This document shows positions 1-6,739 of a DNA stretch of 9,540 nt, piece after piece (position 1 is the stretch's first letter; the number at the start of each line of letters is the position of its first letter). The stretch is from Clostridium sp. CAG:389 (GTDB taxonomy: Bacteria > Bacillota > Clostridia > TANB77 > CAG-508), in the NCBI GenBank assembly GCA_000438255.1, contig FR901944.1, positions 1 through 9,540 on the forward strand, given 5' to 3'. The notes beneath the pieces were generated by a model. The model was not told where the DNA came from. It worked only from the letters and a program-made list of their open reading frames with translations, and ran no database searches. The translations under genes were made by a program, and so were the position numbers.

Positions 1-125
1 CATATGTTATTTCAATTCAGTAGTTACTATATATAACATTAAAACTTGACTTTAAACAAATCAAATTATTTATCTTTCTATAATGTATTTATATTAACTA
101 ATTTTATAATAAGCTTCACTACAAC

Positions 126-170
126 AAAAAACGATATATTTAAATTCAATAATTTAAACATATCGTTTTT
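126..170 (-). terminator. Rho-independent terminator of the M23 peptidase gene
   Basis: Positions 127-146 pair with 151-170 around a 4-base loop (147-150). The only imperfection is 138/159, which is a G-U wobble in minus-strand RNA. The stem starts two bases after the peptidase stop codon, and its far side is a run of A (126-131), which reads as a U tract on the minus strand. The other side ends in five T, so the hairpin could also stop plus-strand transcription. Confidence 0.85.
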
Positions 171-171
171 A

Positions 172-1185
172 TTAATATAAATAATTTTGTGGATTATATG
201 CCACTCCATTAACTCTTATTTCAAAATGTAAATGTGGACCTGTTGAATTTCCAGTTGAACCAACAGCAGCTATTGTTTGTCCTTGTGATACCGCAGTTCC
301 AGCACTATAATATAATTTACTACAATGTCCATAATATGTTTGAACACCATTACTATGAGTAATAACCATCAAATTTCCATATGAGCCCTTCCATCCAGAA
401 AATGTAACTGTTCCAGAAGCAGCAGCAGCTACTGGTGTTCCTGTTGATGTAGCAATATCTAATCCTGTGTGAGCAGAACTTCTTATTGAACTTCTAACCC
501 CAAATCTAGAAGATATTATTCCAGAAACAGGTTTTATCAATGCCACTCCTAATGCCACTTTTGTACTAGAAATTGTCATATTAGTATTTACAGTTCCTGT
601 TGCAGTTTGTTTCGTTGCACTAGATTTTTTAGTTGAAGCTACAACTACATTTTGAGGCTTTGAATATAAACTTGCAACAGCATCGTCTATATTATCCATT
701 ACTTTTAATTCTGTATCATACTTCTCAGAAATAGTTATATTATCAATATTAGCACTATTTTTCTCCTTTAATTGATTAACAATATCTTCCGCTTCTGTAA
801 AATTTGGCACATACACTTTTTCCTCTTGATTCTCCAATACAGCATAATACCTATAATAAGTAGTTCCACCAGACTTTATCGTATTAAAAATACTATCATC
901 ATTAGACTTTACATCTCTCTTCAAAAGACATATTTTATATTGTGGTAAACTGTCTATTTGAACAAATGCTGTATTTTCACTTTCACCATTTTCTATGTAT
1001 TCATTTATTTGTGTTTGTAATTTACTTTTATTATCTGTATATCCCAACATTTGCCCATCAAGACTAACACTATAACTTATTTTATAAAACAAAGCTACTA
1101 TTGCTAGTATAAATAAAAGAGTAACAGATATTAGGATTATCAATTTCATTGACCTTCTTGTATGTATCAATACTTTTTTAAACAT
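172..1185 (-). CDS. Membrane-anchored M23/LytM-family peptidoglycan endopeptidase
   Basis: Predicted zinc endopeptidase that cuts peptidoglycan cross-bridges or stem peptides at the outer face of the membrane. The 337-residue protein has a basic N-terminus (residues 1-14), one hydrophobic anchor (about 14-34) and no clear cleavage site, so it probably stays membrane-bound. An extracellular region of no recognised domain (about 40-180) follows, beginning with an SLDGQMLGY stretch typical of clostridial M23 proteins. A Ser/Thr/Ala-rich linker (about 183-210) leads to the peptidase domain (about 217-337). Its motifs are complete: HTGLD (H239, D243) and HLH (H318, H320), with YGH (H287) as the other catalytic histidine by comparison with LytM, so it should be active. 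The ATG at 1183-1185 has an AAGGAG site 8 bases upstream. It appears monocistronic, with promoter 1216-1244 and terminator 126-170. Such LytM proteins include SpoIIQ-like sporulation proteins. The nearby coat genes make a sporulation role conceivable, but nothing in the protein proves it. Confidence 0.93.
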   Translation of the reverse strand: MFKKVLIHTRRSMKLIILISVTLLFILAIVALFYKISYSVSLDGQMLGYTDNKSKLQTQINEYIENGESENTAFVQIDSLPQYKICLLKRDVKSNDDSIFNTIKSGGTTYYRYYAVLENQEEKVYVPNFTEAEDIVNQLKEKNSANIDNITISEKYDTELKVMDNIDDAVASLYSKPQNVVVASTKKSSATKQTATGTVNTNMTISSTKVALGVALIKPVSGIISSRFGVRSSIRSSAHTGLDIATSTGTPVAAAASGTVTFSGWKGSYGNLMVITHSNGVQTYYGHCSKLYYSAGTAVSQGQTIAAVGSTGNSTGPHLHFEIRVNGVAYNPQNYLY

Positions 1186-1215
1186 TACAACTTCTCCTTA
1201 TAATATTCTGACAAT

Positions 1216-1244
1216 ATTTTATACTCTTTTTCACTTTTTTGCAA
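1216..1244 (-). promoter_or_regulatory. Candidate sigma-A promoter of the M23 peptidase
   Basis: On the minus strand, TTGCAA (1239-1244) and TAAAAT (1216-1221) are separated by 17 bases. That is 4/6 and 5/6 matches to the vegetative consensus, and places the start of transcription roughly 20-25 bases before the ATG. In such AT-rich DNA this is plausible rather than certain. Confidence 0.5.
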
Positions 1245-1277
1245 TAGATAAAGGAAAAAATGTAATTAAACAATCAC

Positions 1278-1426
1278 AGTTCAGTAAAAACAAGTAACAA
1301 TTACTCTAAATGGTAATATATCAATATTTAAGGTCAAAGCCCCAAAGGTAGACCCCAGATATGTTTTTGACTAAAAATATTGATATATTACCATTTAGAG
1401 TAATTGTTACTTGTTTTCATTGAACT
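1278..1426. repeat. 149-bp near-perfect inverted repeat, MITE-like element
   Basis: Positions 1287-1329 are perfectly complementary to 1375-1417 (43 bp without a mismatch). The pairing extends outward to 1278/1426 with one wobble and one mismatch, and inward through three non-Watson-Crick positions to GTCAAA/TTTGAC (1333-1338 with 1366-1371). The loop (1339-1365) is G+C-rich compared with its surroundings and contains CCCCA twice. The element lies between the coat genes and the promoter of the peptidase gene and encodes no protein. Its size, long terminal inverted repeats and lack of an ORF fit a non-autonomous MITE, but no target-site duplication is evident at the ends chosen here. A structural role, such as a terminator for the coat transcript, is less likely because neither side is followed by a T tract. 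Confidence 0.85.
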
Positions 1427-1444
1427 ATAAATATCTAGAAAAAA

Positions 1445-1690
1445 TTATTGTTGTAATTCTGTCTTTACAGTTTCAACTTCTGTTTGAGAAGCCTTTTGAG
1501 CTGGTTTATAATACCCTTTTGCTTGTGCAATTTTAAAAAGCTCATATTGAAAACTCTCATCACCATTTCTTATTTGTTGAAAAGCCTGTCTTAACCCCAT
1601 ATTTTCTGCTTCTGAAATAGCAGTTTGATATGCTGTTAAATCTGATTTAACACCTGCTAAAATATCATTTACCATAGTTTTTTCATCCAT
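1445..1690 (-). CDS. CotF-like spore coat protein
   Basis: Small 81-residue protein resembling the coat F domain (ferritin-like, mostly helical), a component of the protein coat around endospores in Bacillus and Clostridium. The recognisable pattern is a first helix MVNDILAGVKSDLTAYQTAI, then a conserved EAENMGLRQAF segment, then ELFKIAQAKGYYKPAQ, where the G-Y-Y-x-P near the end is typical of the family. The last 15 residues or so are a polar Q/E/T-rich tail. The ATG at 1688-1690 has an AAGGAGG site (1698-1704) at 7-base spacing, which overlaps the stop codon of the preceding coat gene. The two genes lie 14 bases apart and must be co-transcribed and probably translationally linked. No terminator directly follows the stop, but the large inverted repeat begins 18 bases further on. 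Confidence 0.8.
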   Translation of the reverse strand: MDEKTMVNDILAGVKSDLTAYQTAISEAENMGLRQAFQQIRNGDESFQYELFKIAQAKGYYKPAQKASQTEVETVKTELQQ

Positions 1691-1704
1691 GTTATTCCCT
1701 CCTT

Positions 1705-1893
1705 CTAATTATTTAAAAAAGACATTAATTTTTGTTTAGTATTTAAAGCATCCTGTGCTGATTTTGTAAATAATTGTTTTATTTGTGGATCAACTGCTTG
1801 TGCTGAATAAGTATTTAATTTTTGATAAATTGTTTCATGTGCTCCTATAAAATGTCTTAAATTTTGTAATTCCATTTGATTTAAATCTGCCAT
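1705..1893 (-). CDS. Small helical spore coat-associated protein
   Basis: Sixty-two-residue, all-helical, soluble protein and first gene of the two-gene coat operon. The sequence LRHFIGAHETIYQKL, followed by a second helix ending in QDALNTKQKLMSFL, resembles the short proteins often found directly before CotF-like genes in clostridia. It probably forms half of a ferritin-like four-helix bundle, perhaps by pairing with the 81-residue partner encoded next. The ATG at 1891-1893 is preceded by AAAGGAAG (1900-1907) at 6-base spacing. I could not identify a sigma-E, sigma-G or sigma-K promoter upstream with confidence. The assignment rests on context and resemblance, so the exact family is less certain than for the CotF-like gene. 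Confidence 0.7.
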   Translation of the reverse strand: MADLNQMELQNLRHFIGAHETIYQKLNTYSAQAVDPQIKQLFTKSAQDALNTKQKLMSFLNN

Positions 1894-1899
1894 TTTTAT

Positions 1900-1951
1900 C
1901 TTCCTTTCTTTACGCTTCTTTTTTCATTGTCATTAAAAATTTTAAAAATTT
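1900..1951 (-). promoter_or_regulatory. Leader of the coat operon, similar to the prfA leader
   Basis: Read on the minus strand, this stretch has an AT-only weak palindrome (1937-1943 with 1945-1951), then AATGACAATGAA, then a purine-rich stretch with GAAGCG, then the ribosome binding site AAAGGAAG just before the ATG. The leader of prfA (8789-8843) has the same parts in the same order: palindrome, GATGACGATGAA, GAAGCG, AAAGGAG, ATG. This suggests a common element carrying a ribosome binding site, but the match is moderate and low sequence complexity inflates it. Confidence 0.35.
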
Positions 1952-2072
1952 CATTTAACAAATCCTATAACAAAATTTAATTTTGCATATATAAGCGTTA
2001 TTCTTTAATTATCTTTTACATTTTTTAAAATTTTATTCGATTTTTTTAATTAAAAAAGCAATGTAAAACATA

Positions 2073-2126
2073 GAGACGTTGTAAAATATTTGAAATTTTT
2101 TTATTTTCAAACATTTACAACGTCTC
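2073..2126 (-). terminator. Large stem-loop behind pcrA, probable terminator
   Basis: Positions 2073-2085 pair perfectly with 2114-2126 (13 bp), followed by a small internal loop and a further 7 bp stem (TTTGAAA/TTTCAAA), closing on a T-rich 8-base loop. It lies about 50 bases past the pcrA stop codon. The U tract expected on the minus strand is not adjacent: a run of six T appears only about 14 bases after the stem. Termination is therefore likely but not textbook, and the hairpin may instead be a small repeat. Confidence 0.5.
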
Positions 2127-2172
2127 ATTAATATTAAGGATCAAAAAACTGTCCCCGACTTCCTAAAAATTA

Positions 2173-4488
2173 TTAAATTATCTCTAAATTAGCAAATTTT
2201 GCCATTAATCGTTTATGTCCAACCTTATCAAATTGGATATCAACTTTTAAATCGTCTCCCTCTGGCTCAACATTGCTAATCACACCTTCACCAAATTTCT
2301 TATGATAAATTCTAACTCCTGCCTTATATTGAGACAAATCTACATTTGAACCAGAACTCTTCTTTGTTAAATTATTTAAAAAGCTCTCTGCTGTTCTAAA
2401 CATAAATCCATTATTATTTGAATTACTACTTGCTGCTACAACTTTTGGTTCATTTTTATCAATTTTATATGTTTTAATGTTTCCATTATCTTTGCTTCCA
2501 TATGTCCAACTATATTTTGAATCTCCAAATGTATTACTGCTTTCTTTCTTTTCTCCTAATGTTTCATCATAACCATCTAATAAATCACTTGGTATTTCTC
2601 TTAGGAATCTTGATACTTGATTACAACTTGTTGAACCAAAAATAGTTCTTTGTTTACTACATGTTAAAAATAAATGTTCTTTGGCTCTTGTAATTCCAAC
2701 ATAACATAGACGCCTTTCCTCTTCTAGTTCTTTTGGTTCTCCAATAGATTTATATCCTGGAAATATTCCTTCTTCCATTCCAACTAAAAATACTACTGGA
2801 AATTCTAGGCCTTTTGCACTATGTAATGTCATAAGTGTTACGTTTTCTTCTGTTTCCTCCATATTGTCTATATCACTTGATAATGTTATTCCCTCTAAGA
2901 AATCACTTAATTTATTATCAGCTGATTCATCTTCAAATTCTATTGCAACTGTTAAAAACTCGTCCAAGTTTTCTATTCTATTTTCTGCTTCTATTGTATT
3001 TTCATTTTCTAACGCTTTTGTATATCCTGATTTTTTAAGAGTTTCTTTTATTAAGTCTGATATCTTCATATTATCTTTTTTTGTTCTTAATTCTTCTATT
3101 ACATTAACAAATTCTCTTGAATTTAAAAACACTCTATTTAATCCATATTGTTCTGCATTTTTTATAATTTCATACATTGGAATTCCTGTATTGTTTGATA
3201 ATTCTTCTATTTTATCTAAACTTGTTTTTCCAATTCCTCTTTTAGGTTCATTAATTATTCTTTTTAGGCTTAAATTATCTGATGGATTTTGAATTAATCT
3301 TAAATATGAAATTATATCTTTAATTTCTTTTCTTTCATAGAATTTAAGACCACCTATAATTTTATACGGAATGCTTTCTCTTCTTAAAATTTCTTCTATT
3401 GCTCTTGATTGAGTATTCATTCTATACAAAATAGCAAAATCTGAATATTTATAATATTCTTCTCTTCTTAAATGTTCTATTTGTTGTGCTATATATGTAC
3501 CTTCATCATATTCATTATTTGCAGAATAAACTACTGGCAAGTTTCCAACTTCATTCTCTGTCCATAATTCCTTTTTATATGTAACTTCATTATTTTTTAT
3601 TACAGCATTAGCAGCTTTTAATATGTTTCCTGTACATCTATAATTTTGTTCCAATTTAATTATTTTTGTTCCAGGAAAGTCTCTTTCAAAATTTAAAATA
3701 TTTGAAATATCTGCTCCTCTAAAACTATAAATTCCTTGGTCATTATCACCAACAACTGTTATATTTCCGTTTTTTGAAGCAAGCATTGTTACTAATGTAA
3801 ATTGTGCTTTATTTGTGTCTTGATATTCGTCAACTAATACATAATGAAATTTATCTGAATAATATTCTAAAACATCAGGATTTTCCATTAAAATTTTGAT
3901 TGTATAATTTATAATATCATCAAAATCTATTGCATTATTCTCTTTTAATCGTTTTTGATACATTTCATATACTAATGCAATTTTTTCTTTTCTGAAATCT
4001 CCATTTGCTCTTACTGTATATTGTTCTGGTTCTAGCATTTCATTCTTTGCATTACTTATTTCTGATAAAACACTTCTATCTGTAAACATTTTGTCATCTA
4101 ATCCTATTGATTTTATACAAGTTTTTACTAACGTTCTTTGGTCAGATGTGTCAAATATTATAAATGATGAATCAAATCCAATTCTATCTATAAATCTTCT
4201 TAGTATACGTACACATATTGAGTGAAAAGTTCCCATCCATATATCTTCTGCTACATCTCCTACCAAATTTCCTATTCTTTCTTTCATTTCATTTGCTGCT
4301 TTATTTGTAAAAGTTATTGCTAATATGTTCCATGGTTTTACTTGTTTTTCTCCTATTAAATATGCTATTTTATGTGTTAATACTTTTGTTTTTCCACTTC
4401 CAGCTCCTGCTATTACTAAACATGGTCCTTCTGTATTTACTACTGCTTCATATTGTTTATCGTTTAATCCTTTTAATATATCTTGCAT
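2173..4488 (-). CDS. pcrA: ATP-dependent DNA helicase PcrA (UvrD/Rep family, SF1A)
   Basis: 3'-5' helicase acting in nucleotide excision repair, RecA filament removal, plasmid rolling-circle replication and transcription-replication conflict in Gram-positive bacteria. The 771-residue protein has every superfamily 1 motif in order: Q motif LNDKQYEAV (8-16), Walker A AGAGSGKT (27-34), Ia ITFTNKAA (58-65), motif II VDEYQD (219-224), motif III VVGDNDQGIYSFRGAD (245-260), IV QNYRC (281-285), V TLHSAKGLEFP (554-564) and VI YVGITRAKE (596-604). Motif III has GDND where many family members have GDDD, a mild variation. A low-complexity linker (about 640-715) leads to the C-terminal Tudor-like domain (about 721-771, with GVRIYHKKFGEGVI), which in PcrA binds RNA polymerase. 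The length is close to the usual 730-770. The ATG at 4486-4488 follows a GGAAGGA ribosome binding site. It is transcribed alone from promoter 4556-4584. The RNAP-binding tail favours PcrA over UvrD2 or Rep. Confidence 0.97.
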   Translation of the reverse strand: MQDILKGLNDKQYEAVVNTEGPCLVIAGAGSGKTKVLTHKIAYLIGEKQVKPWNILAITFTNKAANEMKERIGNLVGDVAEDIWMGTFHSICVRILRRFIDRIGFDSSFIIFDTSDQRTLVKTCIKSIGLDDKMFTDRSVLSEISNAKNEMLEPEQYTVRANGDFRKEKIALVYEMYQKRLKENNAIDFDDIINYTIKILMENPDVLEYYSDKFHYVLVDEYQDTNKAQFTLVTMLASKNGNITVVGDNDQGIYSFRGADISNILNFERDFPGTKIIKLEQNYRCTGNILKAANAVIKNNEVTYKKELWTENEVGNLPVVYSANNEYDEGTYIAQQIEHLRREEYYKYSDFAILYRMNTQSRAIEEILRRESIPYKIIGGLKFYERKEIKDIISYLRLIQNPSDNLSLKRIINEPKRGIGKTSLDKIEELSNNTGIPMYEIIKNAEQYGLNRVFLNSREFVNVIEELRTKKDNMKISDLIKETLKKSGYTKALENENTIEAENRIENLDEFLTVAIEFEDESADNKLSDFLEGITLSSDIDNMEETEENVTLMTLHSAKGLEFPVVFLVGMEEGIFPGYKSIGEPKELEEERRLCYVGITRAKEHLFLTCSKQRTIFGSTSCNQVSRFLREIPSDLLDGYDETLGEKKESSNTFGDSKYSWTYGSKDNGNIKTYKIDKNEPKVVAASSNSNNNGFMFRTAESFLNNLTKKSSGSNVDLSQYKAGVRIYHKKFGEGVISNVEPEGDDLKVDIQFDKVGHKRLMAKFANLEII

Positions 4489-4555
4489 TTTTTCATCCTT
4501 CCTATGAATTTTTCATTTTATTATTACAGTTTATATTCTCTTTTTTGCTTTCAAG

Positions 4556-4584
4556 ATTATATAATTTTGCATTTATAAAGTCAA
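4556..4584 (-). promoter_or_regulatory. Consensus sigma-A promoter of pcrA
   Basis: Minus-strand TTGACT (4579-4584) and a perfect TATAAT (4556-4561) are separated by 17 bases. Transcription should start near 4549, leaving a leader of about 60 bases before the pcrA ATG. This is the strongest promoter match in the window and makes pcrA independent of the ZIP transporter gene upstream. Confidence 0.85.
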
Positions 4585-4635
4585 TAGTTTTCCAAAGTTT
4601 TTTCAAACATTTTTTCGCTATTTTTGTTACAATTT

Positions 4636-5379
4636 TTATAATTGTGTTGCAAAAATTCCAATTATAAATCCAATCATATTACCAATAGCAGACATTCTAC
4701 CATTGTATAATTTATTAGACTCCGGAATCAGTTCCCCAGAAACAATATATAGCATTGCACCAGCCGCAAAGCTTAGGCAAACTGCTATTACAGTTTGTGA
4801 AATTGAACCAATTATTGCTCCAAAAAATGCACCAACACCTGTTGTAATACCAGATAATATTACATAAAAAATAACTTTTGTCTTTGACATTCCTCCATTT
4901 TTCATAGGAACAGCCATCGATATTCCTTCTGGTATATCATGTAAACAAATTGCAATTGCCAAACCAAGTCCCAAACGCATAGAAGCCTCAAAGCCAGAAC
5001 CAATTGCCAAACCTTCTGGAAAGTTATGTATTGCCAAACCAATTGAGACAATTATTCCAGTTTTTAATAAATCATTATTTTTTGCATACTTTTGTTGTTT
5101 TTTACTAAAATTTTTTTGAACTATCACATCGCAAAAAATCATGGATATTATTCCTATTAATACTCCAAATACAATTCCATATATACTGCTAATCCCTAGT
5201 GCTTCTGGTATTAAATCAAAACATATTATAGACATCATTAATCCTGATGCAAATGATAATATAAAACTTAAAAATTTGTTAGAATTCTTTTTGATTATTA
5301 TACCTAGTATTCCTCCTATTGTTGTTCCAAATGTACCAAAAAATAAACCTAGTAATGTTGTTTTTAAAATCTCATTCAC
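4636..5379 (-). CDS. ZIP-family divalent metal (zinc) transporter
   Basis: Integral membrane transporter expected to import zinc or another divalent metal into the cytoplasm. The 247-residue protein has about eight hydrophobic segments and both metal-binding signatures of the family: HNFPEG (H118-G123) in the fourth and HDIPEG (H147-G152) in the fifth helix. Conserved LIPE pairs near residues 56-59 and 217-220 also fit the ZupT/GufA type. A Lys/Gln/Asn-rich cytoplasmic loop (about 89-105) replaces the histidine-rich loop seen in many ZIP proteins. Translation starts at GTG (5377-5379), supported by AAAGGAG 8 bases upstream; the nearby ATG at 5373-5375 is out of frame. It lies 66 bases downstream of the Big_2 surface protein gene with no convincing terminator between, so it may be the last gene of that unit. 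A separate promoter in the AT-rich gap cannot be excluded. The substrate is inferred from family only. Confidence 0.92.
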   Translation of the reverse strand: MNEILKTTLLGLFFGTFGTTIGGILGIIIKKNSNKFLSFILSFASGLMMSIICFDLIPEALGISSIYGIVFGVLIGIISMIFCDVIVQKNFSKKQQKYAKNNDLLKTGIIVSIGLAIHNFPEGLAIGSGFEASMRLGLGLAIAICLHDIPEGISMAVPMKNGGMSKTKVIFYVILSGITTGVGAFFGAIIGSISQTVIAVCLSFAAGAMLYIVSGELIPESNKLYNGRMSAIGNMIGFIIGIFATQL

Positions 5380-5387
5380 AGCGATTT

Positions 5388-5394
5388 CTCCTTT
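5388..5394 (-). promoter_or_regulatory. Ribosome binding site deciding the GTG start of the ZIP gene
   Basis: Minus-strand AAAGGAG, 8 bases before the GTG at 5377-5379. No in-frame ATG exists near this point, so the site fixes the unusual start codon. Confidence 0.85.
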
Positions 5395-5445
5395 TTTACA
5401 ATATTACTAGATTTATATGTTATCTATTTATAATTTATTATATAT

Positions 5446-6720
5446 TTATTTTACATCTCTTAATTTATTATATTTAAAATATGTAAATGTTCCAACTCCT
5501 ACTAATCCTAATATGCTTAAAACTAGTCCTATTCCAGCGCCCGCATGTGGTAAGCTTCCTGTTGCAGTTGTTGAATCTTGTTTTCCATTTGTTGTACTAT
5601 TTGTACCATTAGAATTTTGCTTATTATTATAATTTTGTTCGTTATTTTTATCACTAGTTGAATTGTTTGTTGAAGCTGCTACTACTGTAACAGTACAAGT
5701 TGCTTTTTTGCTACCATCTTGTGATGTTACTGTAATTATAGTTGATCCTATTTTTTTAGGTGTTACTTTTCCAGCATTATCAACAGTTGCAACTGATTCA
5801 TCACTTGATGTCCATGTAACAATTTTATTTGTTGCATTTGATGGATTAAAAGTAGGTTTTAATGTTAAAGTTTTCCCTAATTCTACATTAGCTGTTTTAG
5901 CAAGTGTAATTCCATCTAATGCAATATCTGGTTGTAAATTATCAAGTAAAATATATCCATATATATCTTTTAAATTATTTCCTGAAAAATAAACCCATAA
6001 ATAATACAATCCTGTATCTGGTGCTGATATTTGTCTTACTGGATAACCATATCCATTCATTCCTTTACTGTCAACATGTCCATTCCAATATCTCCATTTA
6101 GTCCAACTGCCTTGTGGAATGCTTGTTTTTAAAGAATTTTGTAAGGTTGTAACATCTCCATTTTTTGCTTTTATTTCTTTATATTTATTTATAATATTTG
6201 TATCTGTAATTTTTTCATATTGATAATATGCTGTACTATTCGCAGCATTTCTTATTGCTACACTTATACATTGACTCTCATTAGAATCAAATTCCTTTCC
6301 ATTTTGTAAAACTGTTGTATTTGTTACTTTTAAAAATGGAATCTTTAAATCAATAGCATATGGTTGCAAAACAACTGTATCTGCTGTTTTATCTTTTATT
6401 GTAATATACCCTGTATTCACTGCATTCACAACATCTCTTAAATCATTAGTGGTTGTAATTATATCTATTGTTGCAGTAGTAGCTGTATATTCTGTTATTA
6501 AATGCCAAGTTTCTACTTGTGTTGCAGCAGTTTTAGTAAGTCCAAATTCATATTCATGTGTTGTATTTAATGTAAGTCCTGTAAAATTAAATTTTGTACT
6601 TCCATTATTTGAATATACATTTTTAGTAACTCCAACTGCTGCATTTGCAATATTGGGAATTAAAAAGATAATTGCTCCTATAATTATTAATATCAAAATT
6701 AAATATTTTTTTCTTGTCAT
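5446..6720 (-). CDS. Secreted Big_2 (Ig-like) surface protein with LPHAG sortase-type tail
   Basis: Predicted cell-wall-attached surface protein of 424 residues. It has a basic N-terminus and hydrophobic signal peptide (1-27, likely cut after IANA). A region of about 235 residues without a recognised domain (about 28-265) follows, rich in Thr/Asn/Tyr with a WVYFSGNNLKDIYGYILLDN stretch near its end. Then comes one Big_2 Ig-like domain (about 270-346, with WTSSDESVATVD and a closing GSTIITVTS), and an Asn/Ser/Thr/Gln-rich spacer (about 348-388). The cell-wall sorting tail is LPHAG (390-394), a membrane segment (about 396-415) and the basic end KYNKLRDVK. LPHAG deviates from the canonical LPXTG by Ala for Thr. 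An earlier ATG at 6745-6747 overlaps the upstream stop codon and has no ribosome binding site. The ATG at 6718-6720 has AGAAGGGG at 7-base spacing and gives the better signal peptide. The start is 19 bases after the DUF4870-like gene. The ligand or role is unknown; adhesion or wall scaffolding is only an inference. Confidence 0.88.
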   Translation of the reverse strand: MTRKKYLILILIIIGAIIFLIPNIANAAVGVTKNVYSNNGSTKFNFTGLTLNTTHEYEFGLTKTAATQVETWHLITEYTATTATIDIITTTNDLRDVVNAVNTGYITIKDKTADTVVLQPYAIDLKIPFLKVTNTTVLQNGKEFDSNESQCISVAIRNAANSTAYYQYEKITDTNIINKYKEIKAKNGDVTTLQNSLKTSIPQGSWTKWRYWNGHVDSKGMNGYGYPVRQISAPDTGLYYLWVYFSGNNLKDIYGYILLDNLQPDIALDGITLAKTANVELGKTLTLKPTFNPSNATNKIVTWTSSDESVATVDNAGKVTPKKIGSTIITVTSQDGSKKATCTVTVVAASTNNSTSDKNNEQNYNNKQNSNGTNSTTNGKQDSTTATGSLPHAGAGIGLVLSILGLVGVGTFTYFKYNKLRDVK

Positions 6721-6727
6721 ATGTTTT

Positions 6728-6735
6728 CCCCTTCT
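6728..6735 (-). promoter_or_regulatory. Ribosome binding site selecting the second ATG of the Big_2 protein
   Basis: Minus-strand AGAAGGGG, 7 bases before the ATG at 6718-6720. The alternative ATG nine codons upstream has only an A-rich stretch before it, so this site argues for the shorter protein. Confidence 0.75.
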
Positions 6736-6739
6736 TTCA

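Noticed and set aside
46..84. Plus-strand TTGACT and TATAAT resembling a promoter
   Set aside because: The hexamers are 27 bases apart, far from the needed 16-18, and no plus-strand gene follows.
1339..1365. Possible CRISPR-like or retron-like RNA in the inverted repeat loop
   Set aside because: There is one copy only, with no cas or reverse transcriptase gene in the window, so nothing supports such a reading.
2835..3292. Open frames on the plus strand inside pcrA
   Set aside because: They are antisense to a complete helicase, consist of hydrophobic low-complexity residues, and lack ribosome binding sites.
4317..4667. Leu/Phe-rich open frames on the plus strand over the pcrA start
   Set aside because: They are shadows of AT-rich coding and promoter DNA. 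They cover a consensus promoter of the opposite strand and match no protein family.
5141..5410. Plus-strand frame opposite the ZIP gene
   Set aside because: It is antisense to a gene with clear ZIP motifs, and its composition is that of a complement frame.
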